Assembly (NCBI GenBank): GCA_040081075.1
Contig: JBEBHJ010000004.1
Coordinates: forward strand, 33,842 to 97,841
DNA: 64,000 nucleotides
Source of the DNA: JANJUB01 sp040081075
Lineage (GTDB): Bacteria > Armatimonadota > Fimbriimonadia > Fimbriimonadales > Fimbriimonadaceae
Direction of reading: 5' to 3'
The position numbers were made by a program, and so were the translations under genes. Below are positions 18,601-25,553 of this stretch, piece after piece. Numbering within the stretch: the stretch's first letter is position 1; every line of letters begins with the position of its first letter. The notes below the pieces were generated by a model. The model made no database searches and was not told the origin of the DNA. It saw only the letters and a list, made by a program, of their open reading frames with translations.

Positions 18601-20669
18601 CAAACCGCGTAAACGGTGGCGAGCAATCGGTCGGAACCGTAACCCTTGACGGTGAGGCGGGTCCGACACCAGTCCGAGTCGACCTTCGACTTGGCACCAC
18701 CGGTAGTCCGGCAGTTGGAGTAACACTCCCAAGCCCCCCTTATGTCTTGATTCGCAAGAATGCAAACAACGTCGATGCTGGTAAGACTGCGACGTTCAAT
18801 GTGACGGCGGGTGTAGCTGCGGCTAACTCCTTCAGGAACGTCATTGCCGAGCGACTCAACACGAGCCCTGTTCAGCAAAAGACAGCAACCCTTTTCATTG
18901 ATGCCAATGATATGGTTAGCGTTGATCTGGACAAGACAAACGTGGTAGGTGGAACAACCATCACGGGTCACGTGACTCTGCAGGTTCCGGCTGGTTCAAC
19001 TGGATTTGCTTTGTCGGTAACGACGAGTGACCCTGTTTACGCTCCATTTAGCGGAAACCGAACGACCCTAAATCTTGTGGTTCCAGCTGGTGCGATCCGA
19101 AGTGCAGACTTCACGATCCCAACCAAGCTCACCCGAGTCGCCCGAACGGTGACGATTACGGCAAGCAAGCCTGGGTACGCGGGCAAGACGGCAACGATTA
19201 ACATTCGTCCGATTGATTTCGCGCTCAGCTTCGTGCCCAACCAAGTCGTCGGCGGATCGCAGAACACGGTTGGAACGATCGCCCTAACTGATGTGGCCGG
19301 AACGAACGGTATCCGCGTCGGATTGGTTAGCAGCGATACAACTGCTATGACAGTCCCAAGCAACATCACTGTTGCAGAAGGATCCTCATCCGCCACCTTC
19401 ACGGGTGTCACCAAGAGCGTGACATCACCCAAGACGGTGACGGTAACAGGAACAATCGCAACGCTGCCTGTTCCAGTGGTTCGAACGGCCACAGTCAGAG
19501 TGAATCCGCTGGGTATCTTGCTCACGATTGATCCGATCAGTGTGGTGGGTGGCAACAACTCCACCGGTCGCGTTACTCTAAGCGCTCCCGCGGGAAGTTC
19601 ATCCTTGCTGATCGGACTGAATAGCAACAATACAGCCGCCCGAGTACCGGCAACGGTTCGGATTCCGGCAGGCAATACTGAGGCCACGTTTACGATCACG
19701 ACGACGAATGTTTCGGTTCGACAGACACCGATCATTAAGGCGACAACGCCAGCAGGTATCTCATCGCAAAAGACGATGATTGTCAATCCGGTTGGTTTCA
19801 CGCTCACGTTTGATCCAAATCCGGTTACCGGCGGAAACGGAACAACTGGTAGAGTTACCCTCGGAGCCACGTTGGGCACGAACGAAGTGATCACGCTGAT
19901 CTCGGGTACTCCGGCTGGATTGGTTACGACCCCGGCCAACATCACGATTCAGGCTGGTCAAACGACGAAGACCTTCCCGGCTTCAACAAGCGTTCCAGCG
20001 GCGGATACGTCGGTGGTCATGACCGCTCGAATGGATTCCGGCGCTACGACGACAACCACTCTCCGAGTGCTTGCTCCTAGGATCACCGAAATCTTCCTGA
20101 ACTCGTTCACCGTCATCGGCGGCGATTCAACAACTGGTTACATACGAATCGGTGCAGTCGCACCAGCGGGTGGAATCTCGGTTGGGTTCGCATCGTCGAA
20201 TACAGCGGCAGCTCAGGTCCCGGCTACGGTTAACGTACCGGCGGGTGGAACGATTGGAACGTTTACAATGACAACGAGCCCAGTCGCAGCCGACACCAAT
20301 GTGACGCTGACGGCAAGCTTGAATGGAACGACAACCTCAGTTGTAGCGACCGTTCTAGCTCCAACGCTGACAAGCCTGGAAATCATCCCGGCAGTCACAA
20401 CGGGTGGAACTTCCGTTCTAGGAAAAGTGAGTGTCGACAAGAACGCTCCTGCAGGTGGATTGCTAATCCATCTCGCTAAGGATAACGGCTCGACCGGTGC
20501 GCCCTACGTAGGCTTACCTTCATCGGTAACGATTCCGGCAGGTGCCCGAAGCGTGACGTTTACGATTACGACTAATCCAGTCTCTCGGGTGGTAAGTGCT
20601 CTGATCTTCGCGAGATTCTCGCCAAGGGGTCAGGAAGCCGCCGCGAACTTGACCTTGAATCCGAGATAA
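15621..20669 (+). CDS. Giant exported protein: DUF7948-like domain, SBBP propeller repeats and nine Ig-like repeats
   Basis: Up to 1682 residues. The listed start is a TTG; a GTG at 15681, eleven bases after GGAAGAGG, is an equally good start and still leaves a signal peptide (AAATAVLALSVVIA...ANA). Residues about 75-330 begin with FLENKGQW, the entry of the DUF7948-type domain. Residues about 330-775 hold SBBP beta-propeller repeats of the form FPTTPGxF...DAFLxKLxxxGxxLxYSTFLGG. From about 777 to the end come nine repeats of about 92-100 residues with the core xxGGxxxTGRVTL...VPAGxxxATFTITT, an Ig-like fold. It is likely a cell-surface or extracellular structural protein; no enzyme motif seen. 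Confidence 0.85.
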   Translation: MRVRDVVLRLRSFREEVFKSVINKTAIRIGAAATAVLALSVVIATRQPANAAPVKGNAAAVGKSKARGLASKPVQPGTFLENKGQWGSEARFLLGSPGLNMWVTDRGIRYDFARFTEKPRMSDDQKFIKSAGKVSGHVVDLEFVGSSKNARATGVSPTPGTYNYVRGQETFRGAQGYAETRINGLYDGVDLRSYLDKGNPRFDLIVAPGADPKNVKFRYAGAKNTRIGDSNTVYFSTRFGEVKVADLFAFQNSGTSRAQVACSFKKNADGTFGFEVGAYDESKPLVIDPIVYSTVFGGFAPILTNLGIDGARGVAVDAFNNAYVTGFTNSPNYPATNGSYDNQVSGFDCFVTKFRNDATNLVYSTFIGGTGTDQGLSIAVDTQLRAVVGGATDSAGGGGTSVPFPTTPGAPQEIYGGGTTDAFLVRLSANGANLEFGTFLGGSSPLFPVPPPGDIAFGVGIDGGNNMYVVGQAVMPDFPTTASVIQPGFGGSTSDGFAARISETGFMDYCTFLGGTGGDVATAVVVDNVGYAHVAGNTASPNFSTTAGSFDTSVQQQDGFICKINPSGTAFDFSTVLGGSSNEAISGIALDLQGNSYVCGASTSNDFPRTAGCFDDTYNPDFENFVTKVAIDGTSLVYSTFMNGANTQRGIGVDDLGVAYIVGNFGGALATSANGDDRTYNGPPLFILGDAYIQALDEAGSNLLYGSFYGGRNEDGGFAIAVDRSRNAYIVGSTNSDPDAQGVGGFPTTPGSFKETVSVDGLPPFDDGFLMKLKVRSTPLLQSIVIAPGSIAGTENATATLTLTAPASPGGAVIRLASNNEAVARPVDAGGNLLDLIVIPEGANTATFSISSSDVVSNFVVQISAELEGDTKKANITVAPWLTNLVLSPNTIVGGNRATGRVNLFRPASAGLTVSISTSDATKAYAVDAGGTRINSFVVPTGNTTAVFDILSRGVDTAANVTLLAKISSPNLQVTRSQILRVLPASLRSLTFAPNRVNGGEQSVGTVTLDGEAGPTPVRVDLRLGTTGSPAVGVTLPSPPYVLIRKNANNVDAGKTATFNVTAGVAAANSFRNVIAERLNTSPVQQKTATLFIDANDMVSVDLDKTNVVGGTTITGHVTLQVPAGSTGFALSVTTSDPVYAPFSGNRTTLNLVVPAGAIRSADFTIPTKLTRVARTVTITASKPGYAGKTATINIRPIDFALSFVPNQVVGGSQNTVGTIALTDVAGTNGIRVGLVSSDTTAMTVPSNITVAEGSSSATFTGVTKSVTSPKTVTVTGTIATLPVPVVRTATVRVNPLGILLTIDPISVVGGNNSTGRVTLSAPAGSSSLLIGLNSNNTAARVPATVRIPAGNTEATFTITTTNVSVRQTPIIKATTPAGISSQKTMIVNPVGFTLTFDPNPVTGGNGTTGRVTLGATLGTNEVITLISGTPAGLVTTPANITIQAGQTTKTFPASTSVPAADTSVVMTARMDSGATTTTTLRVLAPRITEIFLNSFTVIGGDSTTGYIRIGAVAPAGGISVGFASSNTAAAQVPATVNVPAGGTIGTFTMTTSPVAADTNVTLTASLNGTTTSVVATVLAPTLTSLEIIPAVTTGGTSVLGKVSVDKNAPAGGLLIHLAKDNGSTGAPYVGLPSSVTIPAGARSVTFTITTNPVSRVVSALIFARFSPRGQEAAANLTLNPR

Positions 20670-20681
20670 GGTTCAAGATAG

Positions 20682-20715
20682 AGCCCGGCAGACGAAAGTC
20701 TGCCGGGCTTTTTTT
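20682..20715 (+). terminator. Strong Rho-independent terminator after the SBBP/Ig gene
   Basis: A perfect 12-bp stem (AGCCCGGCAGAC with GTCTGCCGGGCT) closes a GAAA tetraloop and runs into seven T residues. It starts 13 bases past the stop. Confidence 0.95.
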
Positions 20716-20764
20716 GTACAAAGCTTGTGGAAAACTTGCTGACTTGGGTAGAGTTTAGGCGGTT

Positions 20765-20935
20765 ATGAAATCCATTGGTTGGATGTTTTTAGGTGTCGTG
20801 CTGGGGGTGACAGGGGTGGTCATTTATCAGAAGCTGTCGAGTGGGGACAACGCCACTGATATTGATGCCCTTGATGAAAAGGTCTCGCTGCATCTGAGTG
20901 AGCTTGAGAGTCGAGCGGCCGAACTGGCCAGCTAG
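20765..20935 (+). CDS. Small single-helix membrane protein (56 aa)
   Basis: A short gene after the terminator: MKSIGWMFLGVVLGVTGVVI forms one membrane helix near the N-terminus, followed by an acidic helical tail (DIDALDEKVSLHLSELESR) ending ELAS. No family recognised; the layout (one helix, short amphipathic tail) resembles YtxH-like proteins. Support for its being real is that its last 12-13 codons are copied, with few changes, in the tandem duplication just downstream. The ribosome binding site is weak. Confidence 0.5.
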   Translation: MKSIGWMFLGVVLGVTGVVIYQKLSSGDNATDIDALDEKVSLHLSELESRAAELAS

Positions 20936-21062
20936 CGCGCCTCGATGCCGTGAGGGCATCGAAGGGAGCTGGAGATCCTGCGTCTTTGAGGTAACAGTGA
21001 TCAACCGGTCCAGAATAAATCTTCAACGCGGCCTAAGCGGGGAAGGACAAGATCATTTCCCA
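20897..21062. repeat. Tandem duplication, copy A (convergent gene junction)
   Basis: About 166 bp that match the following segment 21063-21233 with scattered substitutions and small indels (shared blocks include CTTGAGAGTCGAG, GGAGCTGGAGATCCTG and CGTCTTTGAGGTAAC). Copy A holds the real 3' end of the small + gene, plus a dead, frame-shifted copy of the 3' end of the AI-2E permease gene on the - strand. Confidence 0.85.
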
Positions 21063-21233
21063 GTGAGCAAGCTTGAGAGTCGAGAGGCCGAACTCGCCAG
21101 CTAGTGCACCGCGTCTCGATGCCGTAAGGGAATCGAAGGGAGCTGGAGATCCTGCGTCTTTGAGGTAACCGTGATCAAGCGGTCCAGAATAATCTTCACG
21201 GCGCCCGCAGTGGGGAAGGCCAAGATCATTCCC
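21063..21233. repeat. Tandem duplication, copy B (convergent gene junction)
   Basis: Second copy, offset by about 169 bp. It holds the real 3' end of the permease gene (its stop is at 21101) and a dead copy of the tail of the small + gene: LSKLESREAELAS and stop are still readable, against LSELESRAAELAS in the original. Confidence 0.85.
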
Positions 21234-22336
21234 ATCGGACCAAAGAGGCTGCCGCCGGCAAAAACAACAAAGAAGCTCACCAAAGGATGTAGCCCAACCG
21301 ACTTTCCAACAACCGGAGTATAAACAACCTGATCAAAAATCAGGAATATGATGAAGTATATGAGGCCTGCAATGGCGCCGTAGGTCCATGGTGAGGGCGC
21401 CGAAAAGAGCAATCCAGAGTTCTGACCAGAAATCCCGGTGATCAGCACAATAATGCCAACATTTATGGCCGAGCCCAAGTAGGGGATCAGATAGATAAGC
21501 GGGAACACAAACGCCAGCACGAGGCCGTAGGGCACGCCCAGAATCGTAAGTACAACGGCCGCGATGACCGAGTAAATGAGCAAGGCGATAGAGACTCCCC
21601 GAATGTAACGAGTGAAGACGTCCGCGATATCTGCCAGCAGGTCTAGCGTTTCATTGCGAATGGAAGGGGGAATGAGGCTCGCCGCGCGACCCTTCATGCT
21701 CTCGGTATCCAATAGCATGAGCAACGCAAAAATCGGCGTAAACATCAGAAGCAGAGCCTTTGAACCAAATGCGCTGACAATACCTAGGATTCCGCCGAAA
21801 AACGTCTGAATGGCCTTTGTGAACTCCTTGCGGTGAGGTTCCACGTACTCGCTCATGGCGGCGCGTCGACTAGTTGGGAGCCCTAGCTGCTTTAGTCTTG
21901 CCGTGTTGGATTCAAAGAAGGAGTCAATCCCCCCCGTTGTTCGATTCGATTCCATTTGGATACGAGGGTTCCAGCGGATGAAGTAATTGTCGTATGCAGT
22001 CTGAGCGCTAAGTTGGGCTGAGATTCCCTCGATGCGATCTTTGAACGTCAAGATTTGACGGCTTACCTGAGGGGTTAATAGGACCACGACAAGCGTCAGA
22101 CCAAGCATGGTTAAACCCCAAATACTTAAGACCGACCGCTTTCGGACTTTCGATCGCTCTTCGTCAGACAGAACCGATTGTCCGGCTCTCTTCTTGATGC
22201 TTCGTTGGATCACCGGCTCTAGCACGGCCGCAACAAGCAGCGCCAGAATAAATGGCATCAAGATGGCTCGCACCAGATAAAGAAAGGCGAAGAAAGCACC
22301 CACGAGCAGAATCCATAAGGCCATTCGCCAAGACAT
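21101..22336 (-). CDS. AI-2E family transporter (PF01594-like permease)
   Basis: 411 residues with the family layout: two N-terminal helices (MALWILLVGAFFAFLYLV, ILMPFILALLVAAVLEP), a cytosolic or periplasmic middle part, then five or so C-terminal helices including GVPYGLVLAFVFPLIYLIPYLGSAI and GSLFGPMGMILAFPTAGAVKIILD. The PYLGS and GxLxGPxGxxLAxP motifs are diagnostic. Members export small molecules or act as Na+/H+ antiporters, so the autoinducer name says little about substrate. The 3' end has been duplicated downstream. Confidence 0.9.
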   Translation of the reverse strand: MSWRMALWILLVGAFFAFLYLVRAILMPFILALLVAAVLEPVIQRSIKKRAGQSVLSDEERSKVRKRSVLSIWGLTMLGLTLVVVLLTPQVSRQILTFKDRIEGISAQLSAQTAYDNYFIRWNPRIQMESNRTTGGIDSFFESNTARLKQLGLPTSRRAAMSEYVEPHRKEFTKAIQTFFGGILGIVSAFGSKALLLMFTPIFALLMLLDTESMKGRAASLIPPSIRNETLDLLADIADVFTRYIRGVSIALLIYSVIAAVVLTILGVPYGLVLAFVFPLIYLIPYLGSAINVGIIVLITGISGQNSGLLFSAPSPWTYGAIAGLIYFIIFLIFDQVVYTPVVGKSVGLHPLVSFFVVFAGGSLFGPMGMILAFPTAGAVKIILDRLITVTSKTQDLQLPSIPLRHRDAVH

Positions 22337-22502
22337 CCTTGGATTCTACGCTATCGCGGTTCGAACTTGCGTGATCTTCAGTAGCCGTGCAAAGTGATCG
22401 CTCGGCTTGGAGGGACCCGGACACGTATGGTCACGTCCACACGCGCGAAGCAAGGGCACGCGCGGGGCGCTGCCTACAACACCGGGTTGTAGCGTCACAT
22501 AC
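22337..22502. other. Intergenic stretch upstream of the permease gene
   Basis: This gap upstream of the permease contains short GC-rich inverted repeats (for example CGCGC/GCGCG around 22441-22468) but no gene, tRNA or recognisable operator. The permease promoter must lie here if it is not read from ytxH. Confidence 0.4.
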
Positions 22503-22535
22503 AAAAAAGCCGCCCTAGTCATTGACTAGAGCGGC
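22503..22535 (-). terminator. Terminator after the YtxH-like gene
   Basis: On the - strand a stem of about 12 bp (22523-22535 with 22509-22521, one bulge pair) is followed by TTTTTTGT. It lies 14 bases after the stop of the YtxH-like gene and should end the secE-nusG-ytxH transcript. Confidence 0.85.
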
Positions 22536-22548
22536 GAGTAAGTTAGTG

Positions 22549-22779
22549 TTAAGCTCCGATTTCTTCGATCGGCTCGCCCGAAGCGCGCTTAGCCTTTTGC
22601 TCAGCGATCCACTCTTCGGTCTTGCCCTTAATCTCTTTGATTTTTTCCTGTAACTCTTCTCGGGTCTCTGTTCCCGCCTTCGGGGCAAAGAGTAATCCGG
22701 CGGCGGCACCTACGATGGCGCCCAAGCCGAACCCGGCCAACATATAAAGCATTACATTCTTGTCGTCGTTGTCATTCAT
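22549..22779 (-). CDS. YtxH domain protein
   Basis: 76 residues: an N-terminal membrane segment with the YtxH glycine/alanine pattern AGFGLGAIVGAAAGLLFAPKAG, then a helical tail TREELQEKIKEIKGKTEEWIAEQK. The GAxxGLLFAPxxGxxTR motif is diagnostic. Family members are small envelope or stress proteins of unclear role. It follows nusG with a 53-base gap and is ended by its own terminator. Confidence 0.85.
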   Translation of the reverse strand: MNDNDDKNVMLYMLAGFGLGAIVGAAAGLLFAPKAGTETREELQEKIKEIKGKTEEWIAEQKAKRASGEPIEEIGA

Positions 22780-22832
22780 TTCTAGTCTCCTTGTCTCAAT
22801 TAAACGTCGGTAAATCTCCGTTCGTTCTGTTG

Positions 22833-23360
22833 TTACATTTTTTCAACTTGCGTAAATTCTAGTTCCACTGGAGTATCGCGTCCAAAGATGTTGATCAAAA
22901 CCTTGAGCTTTTCGCGCTCGCTGTTGACTTCTTCAATCTTTCCAGCAAAATCAGAGAACGGTCCTTCGATAACGCGGATTGCGTCACCCTTCTGCCAGTT
23001 GATCTTTGGCGCTTCTTGGCTCGTTTCGAGGTTCGTCATGATTCGGCGAACTTCGTATTCTTCAAGAGGCACAGGCCGATTGCCAGATTGAACAAATCCC
23101 GTGACACCAGAGGTGCTTTTAACAAGTTTGTACGTGTCCTCGGTCATGGCCATTTGGACCAAAATGTAACCTGGAAACACTTTGCGATCTCGTTCAACTC
23201 GCTTTCCATTTCGCGTCGTCAACTCGCGCTCCGTCGGAATGAGAATGTCATAAATATCTCGCTCCCAAAAACCTTCCACCTGTGCACGCCGCGTCAAGAC
23301 GTCTCGGACTTTGTTTTCGTGTCCGGCAATTGTGTGGACCGCATACCACGTTTTCGGCAT
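22833..23360 (-). CDS. nusG: Transcription termination/antitermination factor NusG
   Basis: 175 residues. The NGN domain (WYAVHTIAGHENKV at the start, VFPGYILVQM, GVTGFV) contacts the RNA polymerase clamp. The C-terminal KOW domain (GDAIRVIEGPFSDFAGKIEEVN) binds Rho or S10. It lies 3 bases after secE as usual. The usual downstream rplK-rplA ribosomal genes are absent: a YtxH-like gene and terminator follow instead. Confidence 0.97.
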   Translation of the reverse strand: MPKTWYAVHTIAGHENKVRDVLTRRAQVEGFWERDIYDILIPTERELTTRNGKRVERDRKVFPGYILVQMAMTEDTYKLVKSTSGVTGFVQSGNRPVPLEEYEVRRIMTNLETSQEAPKINWQKGDAIRVIEGPFSDFAGKIEEVNSEREKLKVLINIFGRDTPVELEFTQVEKM

Positions 23361-23363
23361 CGG

Positions 23364-23582
23364 TTAGCGGCCTCCCTGAATAAGTCCCATCAGCGTCGTG
23401 ATCACGAAGGACATCGCCAACATGATCACCACGCATATGCCGCAAACGGCAAGGACCACGCCAGTGAGTCGTGTTGTTTCTTTGGGCGTCGGCCACTGAA
23501 CTTTCTTCAGTTCTCGGGTTACTTCGCCGAAGTAACCCTTAATGCCGCCGCGACCTGTTTTTGGAATCGGTGTTGTAGCCAT
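23364..23582 (-). CDS. secE: Preprotein translocase subunit SecE
   Basis: 72 residues, the short single-helix SecE. GYFGEVTRELKKVQWPTPKET is the conserved amphipathic helix (the ExxKVxWPxxxE motif) and LAVCGICVVIMLAMSFVITTLM is the membrane helix. It clamps SecY in the translocon. No tRNA-Trp or rpmG, often found upstream, is present here. Confidence 0.95.
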   Translation of the reverse strand: MATTPIPKTGRGGIKGYFGEVTRELKKVQWPTPKETTRLTGVVLAVCGICVVIMLAMSFVITTLMGLIQGGR

Positions 23583-23666
23583 GCGTATTTTTCCGCTCTA
23601 AAGAGGGGGGATGTATTCATGATACCCCTGATTTGAGCCAATCGTTACAGGATTGAGCACTTTTAT

Positions 23667-24401
23667 TTACGCCCGTCGCACCCTATATGGCTTATTTGCC
23701 CAAGCTAGAAATGCTAGAACTCCGATCAAATCGATCAAAACATCAAATGGCGAGCCCGTTCGATCCGGCACCCCCCATTGTCGCACCTCATCAAACACGG
23801 AGTGCGCCATCACAAAGATCAGAGATGCAACGATAGGTTGTCTCAATCCGCCCAGGCGCGCCGTTCGAAACGCCATGACGGCAAAGAAACCGTAAAATCC
23901 GAGGTGTACAGACTTACGGAAAGTAATATTGACCAGTTCTGCCCAATTGATGGCCAAACCTTGGGAGAGCAGAAACTGAATGAATGGCGCCGCTCCACCC
24001 GCACTACCAGAGAGCAAAGCAATCATTGCGCCACAGAAGATGCAAGACAGAGCGCCGACAAGTGTTCCCCGGCTATCTCGGTCTGCCTTTAAAAAGACGA
24101 TCAGGCCCGCAAGTGCGGCAACTGAGGCGAAAATGAACATGCCGAACAACCAAGCCCAACCTCGCGCGGCCGTAATACTAAGAGACGGAAAGGACTTGAG
24201 CCAGAGCGCCCCGAAGAGGCCCAGATACATTGCCGAAAGGCCAATTTGATAAGGCCGCAAACGCTCGATGCGTCCGAACCAAGTGCTGGCAAAAATTGTC
24301 ATGATCACAACCGGCCAGAGAGGCATGCCCATGGTTTGGTAGGGAAGTGCCAACGCCCCCAAAAGAACGAAGAAGAGAGTGAAGATGAGCGCAGACTTCA
24401 T
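23667..24401 (-). CDS. VanZ-like membrane protein
   Basis: 244 residues from the ATG that overlaps the surE stop (ATGA). Several membrane helices fill the N-terminal part (SALIFTLFFVLLGALALP, VVIMTIFASTWFG, GMFIFASVAALAGLIVFL). The C-terminal part has the VanZ signature: HLGFYGFFAVMAFR, then HSVFDEVRQWGVPDRTGSPFDVLIDLIGVL (DExxQ...pxRxxsxxDvxxnxxG). VanZ itself gives low-level teicoplanin resistance, but most family members have no known role. Confidence 0.75.
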   Translation of the reverse strand: MKSALIFTLFFVLLGALALPYQTMGMPLWPVVIMTIFASTWFGRIERLRPYQIGLSAMYLGLFGALWLKSFPSLSITAARGWAWLFGMFIFASVAALAGLIVFLKADRDSRGTLVGALSCIFCGAMIALLSGSAGGAAPFIQFLLSQGLAINWAELVNITFRKSVHLGFYGFFAVMAFRTARLGGLRQPIVASLIFVMAHSVFDEVRQWGVPDRTGSPFDVLIDLIGVLAFLAWANKPYRVRRA

Positions 24402-25156
24402 CTCAAAGCAACGTCCAGATCGGCCATGGTCGAAGTCGCCGTCCAATCTAAAGTTATTGGGGTAATCGAAACAAACCCCTCGCTCACGGCTTGCACATCA
24501 GTCCCGGGCTGGTCTGGGTTCATCACAACCACACCGCCTTGCCAATAGTAATTCCTGCCCCATGGATCTTGGCGAGCTTCTACCCGGTCTTCGTACACAC
24601 GTTTACCCATCCCCGACACGCGATGCCCTCGTATCTCCGGATAGTCAATATTGGGAACATTGACGTTTAGAAACGTCATCGGGCTCAAAGGGGCATTGAT
24701 TAGTTTTAAAAAATTATCGCGGAGCCACATTTCGCCGGTGGCCCAATGAAACGGTGACCCCGAAACAAAGCTCGCCATTGAAAGGGAAACGGATCGAATA
24801 CCGTTGATGGTGCCTTCCATAGCCCCAGCCACCGTTCCAGAGTAGGTTACATCAAACCCTAAGTTTGGTCCGGCGTTAAAGCCGCTCAAAACTAGATCGC
24901 AACCTTCGGGATACAAAATCGTCAGGCCGATGATCACACAATCGACCGGAACGCCATTCGTTTCAAGGGCTTGGACATTGGGCCAGTCTACGGGCGTAGC
25001 TCGCAACGGTTCGTGCAGCGTCATTGAGTGTCCGCAGGCACTGCGCTCGCGATCAGGCGCAACCACCTTAACTTCGCCAAATTCCTGCGCAACTCTCACC
25101 AAGGAAGCCAAACCCGGCGCCCGAATACCGTCGTCATTGGTGATGAGAATCCGCAT
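24398..25156 (-). CDS. surE: 5'-nucleotidase SurE
   Basis: 252 residues starting MRILITNDDGI; an in-frame ATG 18 codons upstream adds residues unlike the family. It removes phosphate from nucleoside 5'-monophosphates and is a stationary-phase survival protein. The metal site is ITNDDG (D8, D9), with the conserved PDRERSACGHSMT and SGFNAGPNLGFDVTYSGTVAGAMEG. All are intact. The vanZ-like gene follows with a stop/start overlap. Confidence 0.95.
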   Translation of the reverse strand: MRILITNDDGIRAPGLASLVRVAQEFGEVKVVAPDRERSACGHSMTLHEPLRATPVDWPNVQALETNGVPVDCVIIGLTILYPEGCDLVLSGFNAGPNLGFDVTYSGTVAGAMEGTINGIRSVSLSMASFVSGSPFHWATGEMWLRDNFLKLINAPLSPMTFLNVNVPNIDYPEIRGHRVSGMGKRVYEDRVEARQDPWGRNYYWQGGVVVMNPDQPGTDVQAVSEGFVSITPITLDWTATSTMADLDVALR

Positions 25157-25203
25157 CACTCTATTGTGATTCATCCTTGCCGATGGTGTTCCCGACAAAC
25201 AGC

Positions 25204-25229
25204 AAAGCACCGCGTGAGAGCGGTGCTTT
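25204..25229 (-). terminator. Hairpin after the Lys/Ala-rich gene
   Basis: A perfect 10-bp stem, AAAGCACCGC with GCGGTGCTTT, closes a 6-base loop 20 bases downstream of the gene ending at 25249. Only a weak T-rich run (GCTGTTTGTC on the - strand) follows, so termination or attenuation before surE is probable rather than certain. Confidence 0.6.
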
Positions 25230-25248
25230 GAAGATGAAATTACCAGGC

Positions 25249-25515
25249 TTACTCTGCCGGAGCTGAGTCTTTCTTAGTTGCCTTCTTTGGCTTTGGCTCG
25301 GCACTGGCTACCGGTTTGTCTTCTTTTGGAGCAGCCGGCTTTTTGGCTACAGGCTTTTTCACCACTTTTTCTGCGGCCGGTGCAGCTTCGGCTTTCGGAG
25401 CCTTAACCTTAGCCCCGCCCGCTTTCGCAGCCTTTGCCTCTTTAATCAGTTCCTTTACCCGCTCTTCTTTGCGGTGTCGTCGCGTTCGTAGCTCTTTATT
25501 CCTAACTCGCATCAA
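25249..25515 (-). CDS. Small Lys/Ala/Pro-rich basic protein with histone H1-like tail
   Basis: 88 residues (or 87 from the second Met). The first 30 residues (RVRNKELRTRRHRKEERVKE) are strongly basic and helical. The rest is low-complexity KAPKAEAAPAA, VVKKPVAKKPAAPKED, PKPKKATKK, as in bacterial histone H1-like tails and in tails of some nucleoid or RNA-binding proteins. No globular domain is visible. Nucleic-acid binding is inference from charge and composition. It sits between murB and surE on the same strand and has its own hairpin downstream. Confidence 0.6.
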   Translation of the reverse strand: MMRVRNKELRTRRHRKEERVKELIKEAKAAKAGGAKVKAPKAEAAPAAEKVVKKPVAKKPAAPKEDKPVASAEPKPKKATKKDSAPAE

Positions 25516-25553
25516 AAATCCCCACCGGTTGGTGCTTAAACATCATGATACCC

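Noticed and set aside
19037..19945. 302-codon open frame on the - strand
   Set aside because: Lies inside the Ig-repeat part of the exported protein, on its antisense strand. Its Val/Pro/Thr-rich composition is the shadow of GTT/ACC repeats.
22355..22375. tRNA T-arm-like sequence CGCGGTTCGAACTTGCG
   Set aside because: The 5-bp stem pairs with two G-U, but no acceptor, D or anticodon arm is found at the right distance.
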